From: Gymnopus androsaceus JB14
Taxonomy: Eukaryota; Basidiomycota; Agaricomycetes; Agaricales; Omphalotaceae
Direction of reading: 5' to 3'
Assembly (NCBI GenBank): GCA_009733575.1
Contig: ML769384.1
Location: forward strand, 3,257 to 67,256
DNA length: 64,000 bases
Position numbers and translations under genes: made by a program. Under the pieces are notes generated by a model. The model worked only from the letters and a program-made list of their open reading frames with translations. It did not search any database and was not told the origin of the DNA. Below are positions 10,546 to 22,729 of the stretch, one piece after another (within the stretch, counting starts at the first letter, position 1; the number at the start of each line of letters is the position of its first letter).

Positions 10546-13423
10546 TTATTTTAAAGCCTTATTCTTTCCAACTGACTTTGACTTTGACTTTGCTTTTGCA
10601 CCACTGTTCTGTCCACCACCATACACTTGGCTATCCAGAGCACTCTTCCATTTGTTCTTCAGCCTTGGCATTGTCTCTCTGGTCTCATTGGCTGTACAGT
10701 GGCTGGGCGCTACCTTCTGTTTTTCTGGCAAGATGTTAAGATGATCAGAAGCAGAGAGTAAAGTGTTGAATATTGTCATGAGCTGTTCTACTGTACAGTA
10801 GTCAGCCAGTGGAGTCCAGGTAGGGTTTTTGCGTAAACGTGAGGCAAACCGTTCCATTTTATCAACAAGTGAAGTGGTTGGCAGTGGTGATTCAATTTCT
10901 GGAAGATCTGCAGAAGGAATAAGAGGCAACATGTTGGTGTTGGATAGTGTGGGACTAGAAGGCATCAGAAGTGATTCTACATTGAATGCTTCCATTGCAT
11001 TTGCTCCTCCAAAGAATCTTTGAACTGCACAAAGGTGCTTGCAGAAACAGATAGATGGGAAGTCTAAGCATGCACAGGTATACACTTCCAAATCAACTTC
11101 ATATTGATGTGTAGGATCAGATTTTGACTGAACAAGATATAGAGGAGCAGGTTCTTTGGCATCCTTTCTCTCATTGTCCTCAACCTAATCTCAAGTATTA
11201 GTAGTATTTCAATGGAGAGCAAAGGAAACTCTTACCTCCACTACTTCAACATTGACAATATTATATTGCTCATATGAAGAGCATATAACCTGATGGCGCT
11301 TCATGACTTCCAGGCTCTCTCCTTGAAATCCAATGTCTTGATGAGCTTGCTTGGAGCAATAGTAAGAAATGACTTGTTCAACCAGTGTATAAATTAGATA
11401 GTTGACATGTTGATTACACTTTCCATGCAGGAACTTCCCCTTCAGTCATGCTTCAATCAATATATTGGTATTGCAATCCTCCAAGATTGAACAATCAATG
11501 CAAAAGACTGCAGACCACATCTTGACAATATCCTTGGCACCCCAGGTCAAGCACAAGTAATCATAGAAAGTGGAGTCAGCAAACTCCTTGACAGCATGGC
11601 AACTGATTTCCTGCCAGGCAGAAGCAAACTCAGTTCTGTCTTTGATACGGATCCATGATTTCAGTTGCTCCCAAAGCTCTGGGTGATCAGGTATATGGAA
11701 TTGCTGCTGCCAGGCGTGAAGCACATGCCACCAACAGAGCAGAATTGTAGCTTCCCAATAGACTCAACAAACCGCATTGATCTGTGCATGATCATGGTCT
11801 GTCATAACAATATGAGGGATAATCTTGGGGTTCCTGAGACAAACTAGCTGAAGGAAGTATGCAAGAGTTGCTTTAGTCCCACTGTTGGAGATCATCCATG
11901 CAATAGGTATACCTAATGAAATAAACAAACATCAGCTGCATTCAATGCAATGAAGATAATGCAATACCCACTATGTCCCCACGTATCATGAACAACAAGA
12001 GTCATAAGGATGGTGTTATTGTAGACCATAGTGTTGTGGGTGTCATTGATGCAGATAATGTTTCGACCATGCTGTCAAAACATCTTCTGCTGCCAACATG
12101 TCTGTATCATGATGGTGAAAGTGTCTTCTGCAAGACCAGAGCCAGCATAGTCATGGGCAAGAATCATGAATCATCAAGGATACTCTAGTCATGATCCTTG
12201 AAAATGATTCTAGGATAGAGTCATACCACAAAAAAAGGATCATGACTCTACTCCAGAGTAGAGTTAGAATCACCTGGTTTGGGACCTAGGATACTCTAGC
12301 AAGGATACTCTTAAATACTTGCTATGTGCTGTATATGATGTATTGTGAGTGAAATGTGTCTGAAATATCAATATTGCTACTGCTGAGGGTTGTATACTAA
12401 TATTTAATACATCTAATACAACACTTATTGGGTTATTCAATGTTCACTCTAGAGTATCCTTGGATTGATTTGACTCTTGACTCTAGGTGAATCTATCCTA
12501 GAGTCACTTGTGCTTAAGTGATTCTACTCGTGGCTAGAGTTAAGATCATGGGTTTTGGAGTGAGAGTATCCTAGCAAAGAGTCAAGAGTCAGACAGAGTC
12601 ATGATTCTTGCCCATGACTAAGCCAGGAGGAGGAGGATTGTTCCTAGCCTTGAAGCCTAGAAGTGACTTCTTTTCCCGCAGTTTCTCTGCCCAATCCCAC
12701 ATCAACTGTCCATCATCCTGGTTCAGTTGTACATACTCTGCTTCAATGGATTTCTTTATTCGGTGAATGTCCCATGCATGTATGAAAATGTTGCGAGCAA
12801 GAGGTGTTTTGGAATTAGCAAAGTTGTTGTCAGAGTCAGAGTCTTCAGATTCTCCTTCCATGTAGGCATCACCATGAAGATGTTTAAGCTATACATTGTA
12901 TGTCATATATTAGAAGAACCTTTCACTGCCAATGTGAATTCTTCTTCATATAAGTTGTTGCACCTCCAGGGGCACCTCAAGAGCAGATGTAATAAACAGT
13001 CTTGTCATAGCGGTAGCCATCCCAAATTCTTTTATTTTCCCAAAACTCAACGCTTTTCTTCTTCTGTTCTTCTTCTCTCCAAGCTACGAAATCCTCCTTA
13101 CTCGCCCATTGCAGACTAAAGTGCCCAGACAGTATATTTGCTTTGAACGTGCCAGGTAGAGGCTTGGGAGGCTGAGGTGGAGAACATGGTGGAGGTGAAG
13201 GTTCCAGCGGAAGGTGTGATTGCCAGAAGAATTGAGTGGAAGTAGGTGAGTTGGCGGGAGGAGCATAAGGTGGATTGGAAATCTGGAAGTTATATAGCAT
13301 GCTTTTCGGGACTTCCAGAAGATCCATGCAATCATTGTCATCACTATTGTTCAATTGATTGTTGTAGGTGTTATTATAGATGGTTTTGTCATGAGCAAGA
13401 GTGAGTTCTGCTTCATGCTTCAT
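10546..13423 (-). pseudogene. MULE transposase with SWIM zinc finger, dead and interrupted
   Basis: Read from right to left. The N-terminal part (13423 to about 12590) has SKEDFVAWREEEQ and NIFIHAWDIHRIKKSI. A central DDE-type region has IICINDTHN (first acidic residue), then IPIAWMISNSGTKATL, and IVMTDHDHAQIN (second acidic residue). CWWHVLHAWQQQF and the helical segment WEQLKSWIRIKDRTEF follow. A C-terminal SWIM finger CACLDFPSICFCKHLC lies near 11070. These are hallmarks of fungal Mutator-like transposases, nuclear enzymes that cut and paste DNA. The gene is broken twice: a 473-bp element (12148-12620) splits it, and an in-frame TGA lies near 12075-12077 just before the IICIND motif. It cannot make a full transposase. 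Its own TIRs were not found. Confidence 0.85.
12148..12620. mobile_element. hAT-like non-autonomous element with 8-bp target duplication
   Basis: The left end TAGTCATGGGCAAGAATC is matched by the inverted right end (GATTCTTGCCCATGACTA). The flanks are AGCCAGCA (12140-12147) and AGCCAGGA (12621-12628), a 7/8 match, as expected for an 8-bp duplication. Subterminal DNA is packed with ACTCTAG, GAGTATCC and TAGAGTC words in both orientations. An 8-bp duplication is typical of hAT and also of some KDZ elements, so hAT is the likeliest but not the only choice. It disrupts the MULE transposase after the residues NNPPPPG. Confidence 0.8.
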
Positions 13424-13860
13424 GAGGAGAAAGGATTGTCATAATTTCAGTTCAAAAAGGGATTCAAAAGGTATGGATTCAAAGGTAACCTTAGGATAAG
13501 GTTGACCAGCCCTAGGCATTATGAAATGGTATCATAGATTTAAGAAAAGAGTGTAGCATGAAAAGAGGGTAACATGATGCTGAAATGAGTGGTGGGTGAT
13601 GCAAGGCAGAGACTGAATCTGAGGAACCTTGGAAGTGCCAGACACAACAGTTGGACCACTCAGTAGATCACATGATATTTTTAAAAAGGCAATATCAAAT
13701 TCACCATGTTTCTGATGAAAGTCAAAAGTGAGGGGCATACATGTCTGGGATTTCGATCCCGCATGCCTCTTGCTTTGACCAGCCAAATCGAGTGAATGGA
13801 GTGCCAACGGAGCATGCGTGCTGGATCTAGCACTTATTTTACACACAATGGGCTCTGATG

Positions 13861-15534
13861 CACACTGCCAATAATTATGCTTCAGCCTAGCTGAAGCATT
13901 GTGTGAAATAGATTCTTTCAATAGCTAAGGAAAATGTACTTTTTTTCAGTAGTATAGAAAATAAATGCTTCATGTGACTTGAGAAGAAAGGATATTCATA
14001 CTATATGAAGCTTGAAGCTTCTGCATGTTTCCGAAATGATATTTTTCAGACCGGGCCTGAAGTGATCAGCGTCAGCTGATCTGAAAACATAAATTTCCCA
14101 AGCCGGCCGAATTATTCCATTTCCGGTCAGCTGAAATGGTAGTTATCACCATTTCAGCAGTCCTGAAAACAAATACTTCGGATGGCTTCGGTAATCTATA
14201 TTTTCAGTCCGGCTGATGCTGATTGCTCCAGATCCTGTCTGAAAAATGTTGTTTCGGACATTTGCAGAAAATTTAATCTTCAGATGGTATGAATATATTT
14301 TCTTCTTAAGTTGTACAGTCGGGGACAGCCAAACTCGACAATTTTAATTGCGGCTGATCGGGAGTTTTCTAGGGCAAACTGAGTACAGTTTTGGACTCAG
14401 ATAAGTGAAATACGTTGAAAAAGCATTTTTCGGGATTTTTCCCACAACATTTTTGGGACAGCCAAATTTTCAGACATTTTCATCAAAAATTTTAGGGTAT
14501 CTACAGCTATGTATGGTCCATTATTGTATCTAAATGTATCACTGCACCTGCCGAAACAGAACGATGAGTCTTCTGCTTCTTTACTGCTCATTTGGCTGCC
14601 TTTCCTGTCAGTCCGCATCAATAAGCACTCATCCAGTGAAAAGATCAATTGATGAAATGTCTTTTCACTTCAGTAGGGCATGCATCAAGGTATTTGAATG
14701 CCGTATCCTTAGCATCTTGGAAGGTTTTCTTTGGGATCTCTCTAAACCGGTACTTGACCCAGCCCCAGTACTACAACATCGAGGATCAGCAAAAGTAGTC
14801 AGTATGTAGAGAAAAGCATACCATTTCAATCAGGTTCAACTCACAATGGAATTTTGGTAAGAAGATACAGTAGTGGCTGGCCTCTGTAATCAGAGTCTCA
14901 AATCCAAGAATCTTCCGGGTCTTCATCTGGACCAGTGGCACTTTTCGCAATTCAAGACAGCACCAGTTGGCTCTTCAGGATGTATTTGGTCAGTGTTAGT
15001 GGCTTCTGTAGCTTCCTCCAAGGGAATTGAGTGATTCTTCAAGCCAGAAATATTCTGTTTGCGTTTTCAAGGACACCCACCAGGCATGTTAAGACTTGTG
15101 GAAAGATAGAGGCGCTTATTATTTCCTTTTTTGGTTGACAGAAGTGACCTAACGGTCAACTTGTTTTTTGTCAGAATCATAATCAGAATGAAAAAAGAAG
15201 TGTTTTCCACACTTTTTCATATTTTTAGCGATTTTTTTTTGGGTACAGCCAATTTTTGAGGGTCAAAAGTTCAAAGTTCACTTTATAGAAAATCTGCTCG
15301 TTGTTAATATTACTTTAGGTCCTAAATAACATAGAAACGTGGTTCACATCCTTCTCCGATACCATTCGAAGCCTGCATAACTCGGTCAAGATTTTTGTCG
15401 AGTTTGGCTGTCCCCGACTGTACGAAACATTTATTTTCTATACTACTCCGAAAAATTACATTTTCCTTAGCCGCTGAAAGAATCTATTTCACACAATGCT
15501 TCAGCATAGCTGAAGCATAATTATTGGTGGTGTG
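13861..15534. mobile_element. 1.67-kb TIR element, 3-bp target duplication ATG
   Basis: The first ~110 bp (CACACTGCCAATAATTATGC, then TTCAGCCTAGCTGAAGCATTG) are repeated inverted at the right end (..GCATAATTATTGGTGGTGTG) with about 85-90% identity. ATG flanks both sides (13858-13860 and 15535-15537). A 3-bp duplication with CAC ends would fit a CACTA-like or Harbinger-like element. The left interior (13970-14313) has repeated CAGCTGAT/CTGAAA words. The right interior is almost wholly taken up by a nested Tc1-like element. No transposase of its own is seen. Confidence 0.75.
14316..15420 (-). mobile_element. Tc1/mariner-like element nested in the 1.67-kb element
   Basis: The ends are a 26-bp perfect inverted repeat beginning CAGTCGGGGACAGCCAAACT, with TA on each side (14314-14315 and 15421-15422). 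At 1105 bp it is too short for a complete transposase plus ends. Minus-strand fragments such as GLKNHSIPLEEATEAT (about 15030) and KMLWEKSRKMLFQRISL (about 14410) look like transposase remnants, joined by no continuous frame, but I cannot assign them to a named subfamily. Since it lies inside the outer element, it inserted later. Confidence 0.8.
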
Positions 15535-18500
15535 ATGACCAGGTTGTCCCCGCCAAATATGTATATGTATGTTAGGAAAAGGGCCCTAAATCGGAGATCC
15601 ACCACCTTCACCTAAGGATTTTTTCCAAGGATTTTTTAAATAACACTCACATTTTAGTCTCCCCTAGGCTGCTAGGCAGACCGACAATCCATACATACGG
15701 ATGTGTGTGTATACAATTCCCAAGTTGAGTTATTTGCTCCTAACAAGTCAAAGGACTTGCTCTCTATATGAGGTTGTTATTATTCCCTCTCGCCCTCCTG
15801 TTTACAATCAAGATTGTTCCCTCATTTTTCTATCCCCAAGCCAAGACTAAGTGTTCCCTTGCACCTCCCCAGGTTTCTCGAAGTAGCACCTATCCCAAGA
15901 GTCGAGACCATTTACTTGAACTTAAATTCTTGAATTAAGTGGTCTACTTCTACTCCCATTCCTGACTCAATTTATTCGCTCGCATTCACTTTCTCAAGAA
16001 GATTTACACTTCCTTCAACCCCATACCCAATTTGGCTGCTCCGATCCCCGACAGTTGTCAATCAACAGATCCTGACTTCTTTCTTTGAATCTCATCCATC
16101 TCACTCTCACTCCCATCCATCTCACTCTCACTCCTATCCATCTCGCTCTCACTCCCATCCATCTCACACACACTCTCACTCCCTCTCACTCCCTCTTTCC
16201 TCTCTGCCTTGCATATACAATCCTTGAGTCAGTACCCCTGATAATGGTCCACCAAAGGCGTAAACCCGGTTTCAATTTCGGTCAAATTTCAGCCAAAATG
16301 GTTCAGATTTCAGGCTATTTCAGGTCTCCATGAGCAGCCCTCAACCTGACTCGCATACCAATTATCATCAGTTGAATTTCGCGGTTCCAAAGATTTTTCT
16401 TTACATATGCAGCCGCCGCTTATGCGTTTTGGGGGCCGGCCCTTCCAGTGTGCTTCTAGCCCAGAGGCAAAAGTTCGATTAAAATTTGGGACTCGGATGA
16501 ACCCACTTCCCATTTCGGAGGGTTCAGGAAATAGGTTCACCACTACTCTTGAGCCACAGATGCCCTTTCGAGCCTAATTACGACTCAACTGCAGCCATGA
16601 TGAAGATCAGGACCTCCGGGACCGAGTCATTCTTTTCCCCCAATTTCACCTCTAATCTCATAACTTGTGGCAAGAGCATCTGCAGCTAGGGACTCGTGCT
16701 CTCAGAGCTATGTCCTTGAACCTGGACATACCGTTCACGCTCGCAACTCCTTCACATTCAACCAATGTACTCAGTAACTCAACACTCATTGCCATCGCTG
16801 TCGCCGTCGTCGCTGTCAAACTTTTCCTCCAAGTCGATGCTGCTGTTATGCCCTTGATAGTCATGATTTTTTGTATGGTATGGTTTGTATGTATGTAGTT
16901 TGCGAACGAATAAAATTTCCTTTTCCTTTCGAAATGTTTTTGCAACGGTCTGAAAATGGGGAGGAACGGGAGCGGGATGCAAGTGAAGGGGAAGCGTGCT
17001 GGGCTGTCGCTGCGGGCGATGCGTGAGAAGAGGATATAATAAATTCTTAAGATTTGTGGAAAAATATCTTCGGATTGATGACTTTTAATCTTGAGAGCAA
17101 TCTTCGGAATCTCTTATTGAATGTCACTCGATTACTTAAGATCCAATCGCCTCGCACTCCGTTTCTTCATTTCTCTTACTCTACTAATATTGTTTAATAT
17201 GATGGGTGCAACTTCGCGTTGATTCATAGTAGGACAATTTCTTGCATTCTCTCTTTCCGAGAGATGCCTTGTACAATACTATGTAAGCTGCATATCGATT
17301 TTCTTTTCTCATTTAGTCCTATTTAGTCTCTCTTTCCGAGTCTCAGTCTCTTACTGAAGTTTCTTGATTTCTCAACCTCTTTCTCTCTCCTCTCTCTCTC
17401 TCTCTTGACTGTCAAATCTTTTTGACCTTCATCGGACGGCTTCTCGAGCTGTAGCACTGGCGTCAACTCAACTCAACTGCGTACAGCAGTGTTTCAGGAA
17501 CTGGATGCTGCTGCTGCTGCCCAACCTGTGTCATAACCTGGGATCTCATCAAGCAGCCAATATCGCTGTCACACTCGTATTTAGCCTTGATATTGACTTT
17601 GAAAGTTGCACTCCGCATTGAGATTCCTCAACTTTGATGGATTCCGCGGTTTCAAATCGGACAGCCCAACCATCTGGAGCGCGCCAGTGCTAGAATTGAC
17701 ACGAAGACAGTGCGCTGTGAGTATCTTTCTATATCTTTGTATTCATGTGAGGGTGTTGCGAAACGCACTCTAACAGGTTTTTCTTAGACTCTTGACATCT
17801 GCATTGCTCAGATTCGAGAAAATCTTTATCATTTCCTGGTTCTGCATCCCATACAAAATTCTGTACTCCACAAGTATCAATTCTCTTCTGGTGTTTCTAT
17901 GGGTGAATTTTTCTTCAAAGTCGAAAAATGTTACCAGCAAATATGACGGCCAGCATTGAAGTCCCAAGAAAGTCCTCATCCAATTTTTCGCCATCTTCAT
18001 ACTGAGATATAGATAGTTCCAGGGAACTTCCGTATCTGTCCATCATCTGCTCCATCCGCTGCGCATAATCTCTTCTAATTTCATTTGCATCAACATACTA
18101 TATCTACCAGAATAACGATTGCTGTCAGAACCTCAAGATCCCACCCGTCATGTTGTTGTGCCGAGGTGGGAACTTGCCGATGTGAATTTATGGGCTAATG
18201 TAGTCTCCATGATCCAGAATAGACTGCTAACGATGCTGTCAGCGCTTCCAAGAGCTACAAGTGCATGCTTGAGGTAAAATCAAGGTTTTGCATATGCTAT
18301 TGCGCTTAGACGAATAAACAAAATTTGAAATTAAAAAACAAAGTATAAAACTGATGTAAGTACTTGGATAGTGAAAAATCAAAAGAAAAATAATCGCGGG
18401 GATTGTGAAAATGGCAGTGACTTTTAACTCGTGCATACTAGCTATTCTGGGTGACCGTCTTACACATCATGAACAATCACTCCTGACATTCTTCCATGTC

Positions 18501-18611
18501 AACGCTTTGCCACTCAATACAAGAATACAGGCAACAGGTTATAAAATAACAACCATCTACATGCCGCTTCTCCATTACTCCCAGATCTCTCTCTCTCTCT
18601 CTCTCCCTGGC
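15535..18611. other. Gene-poor spacer with simple repeats
   Basis: I see no supported gene. Around 16095-16190 there are several copies of a ~22-bp pyrimidine-rich unit (CTCACTCYCATCCATCTCAC). CT-rich runs occur at about 17383-17405 and 18587-18605, and a (GCT)n tract near 17507. Short open frames at 16310-16543, 16658-16945 and 17770-18000 have no recognisable motif and overlap each other on both strands. The stretch 15535-16060 resembles an LTR in composition, but no borders or duplication could be shown. Confidence 0.5.
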
Positions 18612-19962
18612 ATGAGTGCACAAGAGGCACAAGAGATCGCATATCTTGGACTTGCGCTCTTTCAAAACTTTGCACGAGCAATATTATCTTGCACATTTCT
18701 TGGTATGATAACATCTTGAGTGACAGAACATTTCTCATTTGGCACTATTCTAGGCATATACTGTTTGCTTTTTGCCATTGGCCTCTATATCTCCTTGTCA
18801 GTATATACTTAAACCTAATACCTCTGCAGACAAGATTTATGAGTATATATCTTCAGCCACAAGAGATTCACCGGATGGGCAAAGAAAATACTGCTGTGTC
18901 TCCTCATTGCCACCTTTATTTTAACGGTCTTATATGTAATGGGAAATCTCCTTGTGGACATGCTCCTCCTCCAGTATGAGGTTATATTGCCTCTACCAGA
19001 AGGGTTCACAGCTGAAATGACAGCAATTTCACAACCATTGCTTGAAGTGGGGGCCCAAATTTCAAGCTGGGCAAGCAGCTTGATTGTGAGTCTTGAGAAT
19101 GCTTTTAGTAGGCTTACATTGTTCTCTAATGAATATATTACCCCACAGTATTTGATTGGAGATCTGATTGTCATATGGAGGGCTTGGGTAGTATGGACGC
19201 ATAGCAAAATAGTCAAATTGTTTTTGGCCTTTTTTGTCCTTGTGGTCATAGGTGGGTCCCTCTGCATCTGCGAAGAATCTGGATGAAGCCCCGAACTCAT
19301 GAATTTCACCAGGCATTAATCTGGCTGATGCTTCTGTAGATAATCAAAAACAGCTCACAGTCTCTGGGCAGACAGTAATTCTTGATTGTGTCTTCTTTGC
19401 ACTGTCCCTGTCTGTGAATGTCACACTAACATTGCTCATAGCCTATCGGACATGGTAGGCAATGCTTTAGATTGAAGTCCATTCTTTTTCTAATTCAATA
19501 CTATTAGGATGTATCACAGATCTTGGGACGGCATCGTGATTCTACGAGGGAAAACATTTGTCGGAAGAATTTTACTTCTTTTTGTGGAGTCGGGAGCAAT
19601 TCTTGCCATATTCCAGGTGTGTATGCATGTCATAAGTTGTGGCTTTCATAGTTGCACATCGACCTACTTATTTGAATAGGTCCTTGCCCTGACTTTCCAA
19701 GAATTGGATAGAAGTGCACAGAATCTTTCACCACTGCAGTTTGCCAAACTGAATATTTCAGAAATCTATGTATATGTTGCTGTGAGTCTTACCACTGTTT
19801 CAGACTATGAATTTGCTGGTTGAGACTGTTATTCTTTAATAGGCTTTGAACCCTCTTGCTATCTTCATCTTAATGGAGATTCGGAGACAGACAACATATA
19901 GCTACAGTTCTTGCTTTGAACAGAATGGCAGTCAGGAGCTTACCACTTTTCTTGAATGTTAA
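18612..19962 (+). CDS. Agaricomycete-type multi-pass membrane protein, unknown function
   Basis: The start is ATG at 18612 (MSAQEAQEIAYLGLALFQNF). Spliced exons give a protein of roughly 300 residues with about six or seven hydrophobic helices. Examples are GIYCLLFAIGLYISL, KKILLCLLIATFILTVLYVM, LIGDLIVIWRAWVVW, KLFLAFFVLVVIG, TVILDCVFFALSLSVNVTLT and RILLLFVESGAILAIFQVL. The C-terminal exon holds YVAALNPLAIFILMEIRRQ before a TAA at 19960. Introns are short (e.g. GTATGATAAC..TTCTAG and GTGGGTCC..CACCAG). The [GS]D.I..WRA..VW motif is a hallmark of an expanded, functionally uncharacterised membrane protein family of mushrooms (from memory, not searched). A related but damaged copy lies on the other strand at about 22.7-23.9 kb. 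A receptor-like role is possible but unsupported. Confidence 0.7.
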
Positions 19963-20051
19963 TTTGATTTAAAGAGAGTGCTGTGGTATCCTTGTATGGA
20001 CACTGTTGAAGTTGGGAATCTAAACCACTGATTTTCTTACATTGCCCTCTT

Positions 20052-20738
20052 CATCAGCAAAACCTGGGTGTACTGCACAGAACTGCACAGTTCTGTGCAG
20101 CACTCATAGCACTCATAGCACCCATAGCAAGGTACCCATCTGTGCAGAACTATGGATTGCTATGGACTGCTATGGACTGCTATGGGTTGCTATGGAATGC
20201 ACCGGTTTCGAGGCATTTGATCATGGAATGGCTCTATTCAATACAAATATATTAATCTTTTGAATTGCTTCATTGCACTTTGCAAGACCAAAAATGGACA
20301 AAAATAATCATAAAATCATATTATATTGCTGTAGTCATAGTAGGAATAGCGAAACTAGTAGAACTACTAATATAACTACATATCTGTAATAACACTAGTA
20401 TATATCATAGGTGGTGACCCTCATGCTTTCAGAGACATTGCTTAAATGCAACTACATACCATAAGTAGTCCAAAACAAAGTGGCTCAGGATTGACTTGGG
20501 GGGAAAAACAGAGCTTGTCGAAGTCTATGTTATGACAATGAATTATATAGTATTGGCGGGAGAAAATGACAGCTGTCAAGCAGCGACACTGATGCCAAAA
20601 TGGGCTGACAGCTGCATTGTGGTCCCATAGAAACTCATAGCAAGCCATAGGAACCCATAGTTCTGTGCAGGACTATTGCTCCTATGACCCACTATGGCTT
20701 GTTATGGCTCCTATGACCATCTCCCAGGTTTTGCTGAT
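20052..20738. mobile_element. Foldback element B (CATCAGCAAAACCTGG ends)
   Basis: The left end CATCAGCAAAACCTGG is the reverse complement of the right end CCAGGTTTTGCTGAT. Next to the left end is a block with CTGCACAG in direct and inverted copies, then ACTCATAGC repeated with 9-bp spacing, then TGCTATGGAC repeated at 10-bp spacing. The right side mirrors these words (CATAGC, CCATAG, TTCTGTGCAG). The middle is AT-rich without an open frame. AT flanks both ends. Confidence 0.85.
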
Positions 20739-20914
20739 TTGAAGACTTTTAATCTGAGCCCAGTGGATCTGAAATTTATTCATTGCATCCTGCCACCTGG
20801 GATTGCCTGTAGAAGCCTTGCTCAGAAGATTTGCATTGAACATATCCAATAGCACCTACTAAGTAGACCACAAAGTTCTAAATGTCTGCTTTCTTGCCGG
20901 AGCACCTACAATGA

Positions 20915-21202
20915 CATCAGCAAAACCTGGGTGAACTGGATAGCACTGGATAGTGCTATCCAGCACTCATAGCACCCATAGCACCCATAGTAAGGTCCCC
21001 ATCTATCCAGAGCTATGGGCTGCTATGGGCTGCTATGGATTGCTATGGATCATGACATCTGTCAACAGGTAATATAATTTGGGAAGTCCATAGTAGCTCA
21101 TAGCTACCCATAGCAGTTCATAGCAGTTCATAGTTCTATGGCTGCTATGGCTTGCTATGGCCTGCTATAACAGCTATGGAAATTATCCAGGTTTTGCTGA
21201 TG
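20915..21202. mobile_element. Foldback element C (288 bp), close relative of B
   Basis: It starts CATCAGCAAAACCTGGGTG and ends CCAGGTTTTGCTGATG. The body is a shorter version of B: CATAGC words at 9-bp spacing, then CTATGGGCTG words at 10-bp spacing, then the inverted array. Where B has CACAG/CTGTG in the end-proximal words, C has GATAG/CTATC each time. AT flanks both sides. No coding capacity. It lies 176 bp downstream of B in the same orientation. Confidence 0.85.
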
Positions 21203-21841
21203 GACTTCCGGTCCACGGGTTGTATATTGATTAGACAATTAGACATTGGATTCGCTTGAAAAGAAAAAATTCCTTGGTTGGAAAATCCGCCACTGCTGAA
21301 TTTGTACCAAATGTTAGGCTGCTCCTTGGACCATCTCCCCCTCGCGTCACCGGAAGGTCCTGCTGGTCGTAAGTGCTTCTCAGTAGTCTTACTGTGATTA
21401 TTGCTCATGAATATGACCATCACTATATAGCCGTATGTCTAGTTTGAGTTCTCAAATACAACAAACTAAAGCAAGCTGGCTTGGGAGAGTGAGAAAAATG
21501 TGTATCAAGCAGATAGAAAAAGTTGTTTCGAGTCAACATTGAGAGCCAGATACAGCATTATGTTTGGTAGTATGTAACACCACTTCGTATTGTATGCAGG
21601 TATAGGATGGAAATGCGCAGGTGATAAAGAGCGACTGCATGAGGTTGGTTTAAGTCACTTTGGCTTGTCTTTTACTTTAAAATTTTTTGTTCTGTTTCTG
21701 GGTTCACCTCTGTAACTTCTAAAGTTTTCTCCAGCAAAAATACAGGTTTTGTTGATGGGGGATATTTAATGGATGGGATTCCAAGTCAAGGTAAGTACAA
21801 TCTCCATAGCACTATTCCTGATCATCAACATCCTCATGAAA
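21203..21841. other. Spacer between elements C and D with a lone element end
   Basis: No gene is supported. At 21744-21758 the sequence CAGGTTTTGTTGATG differs by one base from the right end of the foldback family, but no matching left end was found upstream, so it may be a decayed solo end. The rest is AT-rich single-copy-looking DNA. Confidence 0.4.
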
Positions 21842-22654
21842 CATCAGCAAAACCTGTATGTTGCTGGAGCAGTTCAGAGCATTGAATTGATGCTTTGGAG
21901 TGCTCTGGAATGCTCTGACTGCTCTGGCCGCTCTGAAGCTGTAGGCACTGATGGAATTGATTGCCAGCTGTCACAGAATGACAGGCAAGTAATGTAAAAG
22001 GAAGGTGTTGCAACATGTTACAACACCTTCCTTTTATATCATATAACTGACAACTGGCAATGTATATGTGGGAAACTGCCAGAATGTTGTATAAAAGGCG
22101 CCGCTGTTCAACTCCAAGTTGAACATTGAACTTGCACTTTTTTTCTTACTTCCTTCCAGTGTCGCAACTTGGTCCACATATATTTCCTCTCTTGGTAAGT
22201 TCTTATCTATTTTCAGCATCAATTGACTAATATTTAGTAATGTCTAAAGGTTGTGGAGGCAGAAGCAGACTTAGAGAGTGAGAGACAGGGGAAACAGAAA
22301 TTGGGAAACATTGACTAGCCACTTAGTAGTAGTAGAGTAGTACTTATGTTGAAGGCATGCACGCTCATACAATAAATGATGCACATGAACTTGCTATTAT
22401 TATTGCCTGGTTACCATGTGAAATTTCTCAATTAAAATCAAATGGGGCTCAAAAGTTTGTTGTGTCGAATGATGGGTGGTCTCCAGAGAGCGCCAGAGCA
22501 CTCCAGAGCACTCTGAAGAACATAAATGTTTTGCTGATACGCTCTTCTTTTGCCTGACTCAGAGCACTCTAGAGCACTCTAGAGCTACTATCCTTGCTCT
22601 GGGAGCTCTGGAGAGCTCTGGAGCACTCTGGAGTACATACAGGTTTTGCTGATG
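21842..22654. mobile_element. Foldback element D (GCTCTGG word array)
   Basis: The left end CATCAGCAAAACCTG and right end CAGGTTTTGCTGATG are exact reverse complements, with AT on both sides. The left subterminal array is TGCTCTGGAA-type words at about 10-bp spacing. The right array is the inverse (CCAGAGCACTC and GAGCACTCTAGAG). Compared with B and C the spacing and the TGCT..GG frame are retained but the inner letters differ (CT instead of AT). The middle (about 21990-22440) is unrelated AT-rich DNA with no gene. Confidence 0.85.
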
Positions 22655-22729
22655 AATGTCTCTTCAAGTGGTGATTGATTGAGGTGCAGCATAATAATAA
22701 CCACTGGAGGATAAAGTGGCTGTCTTTGA

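Noticed and set aside
15531..16053. TGTGATGACC..CCCGACA as a gypsy-type LTR
   Set aside because: The start overlaps the right end and ATG duplication of the 13861-15534 element, and flanks give no 5-bp duplication.
22520..22540. TTTTGCTGATACG as another foldback end inside element D
   Set aside because: Only the first ten bases match and no partner end or AT flank pattern is present.
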